A DNA stretch of 64,000 bases from Pantoea piersonii (GTDB lineage Bacteria > Pseudomonadota > Gammaproteobacteria > Enterobacterales > Enterobacteriaceae): positions 186,001 to 250,000 of the forward strand of contig NZ_RARB01000005.1 in NCBI RefSeq assembly GCF_003612015.1, in the 5' to 3' direction. Shown here one piece after another: positions 57,261 through 64,000 of this stretch. The position numbers and the translations under genes were made by a program. The notes below the pieces were generated by a model. That model had not been told where the DNA came from. It saw nothing but the letters and a program-made list of their open reading frames with translations, and did no database searches. How positions within the stretch are numbered: position 1 is the stretch's first letter; every line of letters starts with the position of its first letter.

Positions 57261-58715
57261 ATGCCTAATCCCTATGCAGAAGTCTCTCGCGCCATCGTGC
57301 AGTCGCTGGGCGGAATGCAGAATATCGAATCCGTCACCCACTGCATGACCCGCTTACGTTTTGTTGTAAAAGATCGCGCGCAAGTCGACAGCGCCGCGCT
57401 CAAAGCGCTGCCCGGCGTGATGGGCGTGGTCGATAACGATACGCAGTGTCAGGTCATTATCGGCAACAACGTTGGGAAAGCCTATCAGGCGATCCTGGCG
57501 CTCGGCACGCCTGAGGCGTCTGGCGGCGCGGTGGTAAAACGCAAAATTACCCTGAGAAGCATCGGCGCGGGCATTCTCGACGCGCTGGTCGGCACCATGT
57601 CACCGCTGATTCCGGCCATTATCGGCGGCTCGATGGTGAAGCTGCTGGCGATGGTGCTGGAGATGAGCGGCGTTCTGCCGAAAGGCTCCTCTACGCTGAC
57701 TATCCTGACGGTCATTGGCGACGGCGCGTTTTTCTTCCTGCCGGTCATGGTCGCCGCGTCGGCCTCAATCAAGTTCAAAACCAATATGTCGCTGGCGATC
57801 GCGATCGCGGGCGTGCTGCTGCATCCCGGTTTTATCGATCTGATGGCGAAAGCGGCGCAGGGCCAGGCGGTTGACTTCGCCTCGATTCCCGTCACGCCGG
57901 TGAAATACACCTACACGGTGATCCCGGCGCTGGTGATGACCTGGATCCTGTCCCATATCGAGCGCATCGTCGATCGCATTACGCCAGCGGTAACGAAAAA
58001 CTTCCTGAAACCGATGCTGATTGTGCTGATCGCCGCGCCGATCGCCATCCTGCTGATTGGCCCGCTGGGCATCTGGATCGGCAGCGGCATTTCGGCCGTG
58101 GTCTATACCGTACACGGCTATCTTGGCTGGCTTTCGGTGGCGATTATGGGCGCCATCTGGCCGCTGCTGGTAATGACCGGCATGCACCGCGTTTTTACGC
58201 CGACCATTATTCAGACCATCGCCGAGAGCGGCAAAGAGGGTATGGTGATGCCGTCGGAAATCGGCGCCAACCTGTCGCTGGGCGGCTCCTCGCTGGCGGT
58301 CGCCTTCAAAACCAAAAACCGCGAGCTGCGCCAGACCGCCCTCGCCGCCGCGGCCTCCGCTATCGTCGCTGGCATCTCCGAACCGGCGCTTTACGGCGTG
58401 GCGGTACGCCTGAAGCGTCCGCTGGTCGCCTGCCTGATTAGCGGCTTTATCTGCGGCGCGGTGGCGGGCGTCGGCGGGCTGGCCAGCCACTCGATGGCGT
58501 CGCCGGGACTCTTTACCAGCGTGCAGTTCTTCGATCCCGCTAACCCCATGAGCATCGTCTGGGTGGTGGCGGTGATGGCGCTCTCTGTGGTGCTCTCATT
58601 TATTCTGACTCTGATTTTAGGCTTTGAAGATATCCCGGAAAGCGCGCCCGAGGCCAGCGCCTCGCCCGCAAAGGCGGAATCGATCGAGCCCGTTAAGGCA
58701 GCCGTTCATCATTGA
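57261..58715 (+). CDS. ascF: Arbutin/cellobiose/salicin PTS enzyme IIBC AscF
   Basis: 484 residues. The IIB Cys is in SVTHCMTRLRFVV (about residue 28); the IIC domain includes GTMSPLIPAIIGGSMVKLLAMVLEMSGVLPKGS and LSLGGSSLAVAFKTKN, closely matching E. coli AscF. No IIA domain, as in AscF; phosphate would come from Crr. It imports and phosphorylates aryl-beta-glucosides such as arbutin and salicin, and cellobiose. The stop is eight bases from ascB. Confidence 0.94.
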   Translation: MPNPYAEVSRAIVQSLGGMQNIESVTHCMTRLRFVVKDRAQVDSAALKALPGVMGVVDNDTQCQVIIGNNVGKAYQAILALGTPEASGGAVVKRKITLRSIGAGILDALVGTMSPLIPAIIGGSMVKLLAMVLEMSGVLPKGSSTLTILTVIGDGAFFFLPVMVAASASIKFKTNMSLAIAIAGVLLHPGFIDLMAKAAQGQAVDFASIPVTPVKYTYTVIPALVMTWILSHIERIVDRITPAVTKNFLKPMLIVLIAAPIAILLIGPLGIWIGSGISAVVYTVHGYLGWLSVAIMGAIWPLLVMTGMHRVFTPTIIQTIAESGKEGMVMPSEIGANLSLGGSSLAVAFKTKNRELRQTALAAAASAIVAGISEPALYGVAVRLKRPLVACLISGFICGAVAGVGGLASHSMASPGLFTSVQFFDPANPMSIVWVVAVMALSVVLSFILTLILGFEDIPESAPEASASPAKAESIEPVKAAVHH

Positions 58716-58720
58716 GGTAA

Positions 58721-60154
<1,434 letters not shown>

Positions 60155-60241
60155 CACAGCGTCAGAGAGGCAGCAAAATTCACGGGCGGCAGTTCATTTT
60201 TCCCCGCTTATGCCACACTTAACGGACCTGCATTCTGTTAA

Positions 60242-61860
<1,619 letters not shown>

Positions 61861-61863
61861 TGC

Positions 61864-62205
61864 TCATCCTCCGTTCAGCGCGGCGAGCGCCTCGCTGCGG
61901 TCAGCGCAGAGGGTGAATACCCGATCCATGCGGGTCAGCGAAAACATCGCTTTAATATTGCTGTTGAGCGCGCAGATCACGAGCTGTCCCTTTCCGCTCA
62001 GCAGTTTCAGCAGCGAGATCAGCGCGCCCAGGCAGCTACTGTCGATAAAGTCTACGCGCGAAAAGTCGAGAATCAGCGCGGTTTCGCCCTGCTGGATCAC
62101 CCCCGCCACCGCCTCTTTGAAACGCAGCGCCACCGACGCGTCGAGTCGTCGCACCACCGGCGTGAATACAAAGGCGTTGTCGAGCTTTTCAGTTTCAAAT
62201 TTCAT
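61864..62205 (-). CDS. STAS-domain anti-sigma factor antagonist
   Basis: 113 residues, one STAS domain. The phosphorylation region reads FSRVDFIDSSCLGALISLLKLL, with Ser residues at the usual SpoIIAA position (about 58-59). It is presumably phosphorylated by the kinase at 61423-61860 and dephosphorylated by the PP2C protein at 62202-63431. The start codon overlaps the phosphatase stop (ATGA), which suggests balanced production. Confidence 0.9.
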   Translation of the reverse strand: MKFETEKLDNAFVFTPVVRRLDASVALRFKEAVAGVIQQGETALILDFSRVDFIDSSCLGALISLLKLLSGKGQLVICALNSNIKAMFSLTRMDRVFTLCADRSEALAALNGG

Positions 62206-63431
62206 GTCGCTTCTCCCGTTAAGCCTTGCTGCCGCTCAATCACCAGCAAGGAGATATCATCCGCCGCGGAGACGGCTTCGTCCGATGCCAGACCGCGCCA
62301 CTGATTAAGTGACTGTTCCACCGCCGCCAGCAGATCCTCCAGCGCGTGCTTATGAAGCGAAGCCAGCAATGTTTCCAGACGCGCTGCGCCAAACATCTGT
62401 TGCTCTGCATTTTCGCACTCGCTGATGCCGTCGCTGTAGAGGCAGAGCCGCTCGCCCGGCGCAAGATGAAAGGCGCTCTCGTCCCAGTCCAGATGCTCAA
62501 GCAGCCCGACCGGCGGGCCGCCCTCGCCGATTTCACGCACCTCGCCCTCGCCGCTGACGATAAAAGGGGTAGGATGCCCCGCCTGACAGAGCCGCCCTTC
62601 GCCGCTGCGGCGATCGATCACGCCGTAAACCATGGTGAAATAGCTGGTGACCTCGGGATGCTGGGCGCAAAAACGCGCATTCAGAATGCGCACCACCTGC
62701 GACGGCGGCGTGATGGCCGCGCCGTCGAACAAGAAGGGATCGACCGTGCGGCCATGCAGAAACTGGCGCGCCACCGCCACCGACATCATCGCCGCCGTCA
62801 CGCCATGCCCGGCGACATCGACGCAGTAAAATCCCACGGTATGGTCATTAAGGGGAAAGAGATGGAACAGATCGCCGGAAACCCATGCGGAGGGCATAAA
62901 CAGCCAGTCGGCGAAGTAGTCGCCCTGGCGCAGATGATGCGGCGGCAGAATGCTGCGCTGTAGCGTCGCAGCCGCCTGCAAATCCTGTTCGATTTGCGCC
63001 AGCGCCTCGCTGAGGCGGCGATTTTTGCTCGCCAGCGTCGCCTCCAGCCGCAGGATACGTTCGCCCGCGTGCAGTCGCGCCTGGAGTTCGACCTGATTAA
63101 CCGGCTTGCGCAAAAAGTCATCCGCGCCGGCGGCGAAACCGACGCGCAGATCCTCCACGCTGTCGCGCACGGTAAGAACGATAATGTAGATATAGCGATC
63201 CTGTAGCTGCTGGCGGATCTGACGGCAAAGCGTCAGGCCATCCATGACCGGCATCTCCCAGTCGCTAATCACCAGGCTCACCGTTTCCTGCGCCAGCAGC
63301 GCCAGCGCCTGCTCGCCATTCTCCGCTTCGAAAACCTGATAGCCCCACTGCTGTAGCAGTCCAGCCAGCAGCCTGCGATAGAGCAGTGCGTCATCAACGA
63401 TTAATACGGATTGAGGCTGAAGCGCATCCAT
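62202..63431 (-). CDS. Response regulator with PP2C (SpoIIE/RsbU-type) serine phosphatase output
   Basis: 409 residues. An N-terminal receiver domain (about 5-125) has the acidic pair VDDALL, the phosphoacceptor Asp in LVISDWEMPVMDG and the Lys in FLRKPV. A short coiled coil (about 130-165) leads to a SpoIIE-type phosphatase domain (about 170-400), with metal-ligand motifs SGDLFHLF, VDVAGHGVTAAMM, YSDGISECEN and ADDISLLVIE. Receiver phosphorylation probably controls dephosphorylation of the adjacent STAS protein, as in the HsbR system of Pseudomonas. No partner histidine kinase is seen in the window. Confidence 0.92.
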   Translation of the reverse strand: MDALQPQSVLIVDDALLYRRLLAGLLQQWGYQVFEAENGEQALALLAQETVSLVISDWEMPVMDGLTLCRQIRQQLQDRYIYIIVLTVRDSVEDLRVGFAAGADDFLRKPVNQVELQARLHAGERILRLEATLASKNRRLSEALAQIEQDLQAAATLQRSILPPHHLRQGDYFADWLFMPSAWVSGDLFHLFPLNDHTVGFYCVDVAGHGVTAAMMSVAVARQFLHGRTVDPFLFDGAAITPPSQVVRILNARFCAQHPEVTSYFTMVYGVIDRRSGEGRLCQAGHPTPFIVSGEGEVREIGEGGPPVGLLEHLDWDESAFHLAPGERLCLYSDGISECENAEQQMFGAARLETLLASLHKHALEDLLAAVEQSLNQWRGLASDEAVSAADDISLLVIERQQGLTGEAT

Positions 63432-63439
63432 AGAAAACC

Positions 63440-64000
63440 TCAGAAAGGAAGGAACCAGATAAGCGAGATTGTGCCCTCACGAAATTTGGCATTGGCGCTG
63501 CTCCGACCGGGAAAGCGCGTGCCGCTGTAGTTGCTGTACTGGATAGAGAAAGATCCCGGCGTATAGGTTGCATAGCCAAAGCTGTAGCTGTAGTCGCCGT
63601 TCCAGGGCTGCTGTTGTTCATGATGCGGAAACCAGAAGGCGGTGGCGCGGATAAAAAAGTGCTGCTTAAAGGTGTAACCGCAGCCGCCCAGCCCGACCTC
63701 TTTGTTCGAGCGCAGGTCGTTATCCGCCAGCGAGTAGTAGCGCGGCACCCAGCTGACGCCGAGCTGACAGGTCAGCGCGTCCCCTTTGTTGATGAGCAGA
63801 TGCTTTTCCAGATCCTTCGGCAGCGAAAATTTATAGGCGAAGGTTAAAGCGCCCTGTTCAAGGTAGGTGCGGCGCGCAGTGCCTGACGGAAACAGGCGGT
63901 TTTCGCCATAGTTGCTGTAAACCAGGCTGAAGGTATTTGGATGCCAGTCGTCGTAGCCAAAGCTGTAATGAAAATCCGTATCGTACTTCGAGTAGTTAGT
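63440..64000 (-). CDS. Repeat-containing outer-membrane-barrel-like protein (partial, runs off right edge)
   Basis: The frame is open from the TGA at 63440-63442 to the edge, at least 186 codons; the N terminus is missing. The sequence alternates hydrophobic and polar residues and is rich in Tyr, Phe, Ser and Asn, ending in FLPF, as in outer-membrane barrels that close with Phe. A motif YSFGY(x7-8)FS(x2)YSNYxxxRF occurs twice, about 105 residues apart. It lies 8 bases upstream of the regulator-phosphatase gene, on the same strand, so they are probably co-transcribed. I do not recognise a named family. Confidence 0.65.
   Translation of the reverse strand, partial: TNYSKYDTDFHYSFGYDDWHPNTFSLVYSNYGENRLFPSGTARRTYLEQGALTFAYKFSLPKDLEKHLLINKGDALTCQLGVSWVPRYYSLADNDLRSNKEVGLGGCGYTFKQHFFIRATAFWFPHHEQQQPWNGDYSYSFGYATYTPGSFSIQYSNYSGTRFPGRSSANAKFREGTISLIWFLPF

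Overview
The window looks like chromosomal DNA of an enterobacterium, most likely an Erwiniaceae member (Pantoea, Mixta or Erwinia-like). This is inferred from close resemblance to E. coli-type FepB, Fes, BetTIBA, AscGFB, EptA, LplA and YeiH, combined with accessory catabolic loci such as urea carboxylase plus Urt that are unusual for E. coli. I saw no rRNA, tRNA, CRISPR array, transposase or prophage gene. The region is a mosaic of metabolic and transport operons.

Layout. 1-4510 (minus): a DeoR-type regulator followed by a LsrB/RbsB-like sugar ABC transporter that runs off the left edge, with a CRP-like palindrome upstream. 4511-5241: a gene-free stretch with a plus-strand terminator and a four-codon ORF. 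5242-7064: a divergent atypical SDR and an MmyB-like XRE regulator. 7562-19167 (plus): a long urea-nitrogen operon made of allophanate hydrolase, urea carboxylase, GntR regulator and UrtABCDE; a 36-bp near-perfect palindrome sits at its start codon. 19403-22458: LysR, a degenerate SDR and an Old Yellow Enzyme. 22907-27725: iron uptake (FepB, Fes, TonB-dependent receptor) with two Fur-box-like sites. 27790-33040: YeiH, an exported DsrE-fold protein, an aminotransferase, a MetR-like regulator and a DJ-1 protein. 33119-39166: choline to glycine betaine (BetT, BetI, BetB, BetA).

39200-43683 is a self-contained amine or amino-acid module: FAD amine oxidase, cupin-XRE regulator and binding protein on minus, permease and ATPase on plus, with two copies of a PuuR-like operator between them. 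44124-47879 is one 1251-codon gene joining a clan-A glycosidase-like domain, a glycosyltransferase and a UDP-galactopyranose-mutase-like flavoprotein, with a strong internal ribosome-binding site at the first junction. 48294-49626 holds a YqjM/XenA-type ene-reductase and an unlisted 32-residue membrane peptide gene. 50145-60154 carries two aryl-beta-glucoside PTS/6-phospho-beta-glucosidase systems, one behind a BglG-type antiterminator site and the other an ascG-ascFB locus, separated by eptA and lplA. 60251-61426 encodes an exported esterase. 61423-64000 (minus) is a compact partner-switching module (response regulator-PP2C phosphatase, STAS antagonist, HATPase kinase) downstream of a repeat-containing, barrel-like protein cut by the right edge.

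The observations I rate highest are the triple-domain fusion gene, the partner-switching module with its barrel-like neighbour, the 36-bp palindrome on the urea operon start, and the paired operators of the amine-oxidase module. All functional assignments come from reading the sequence and from knowledge of the families; no database search was run.
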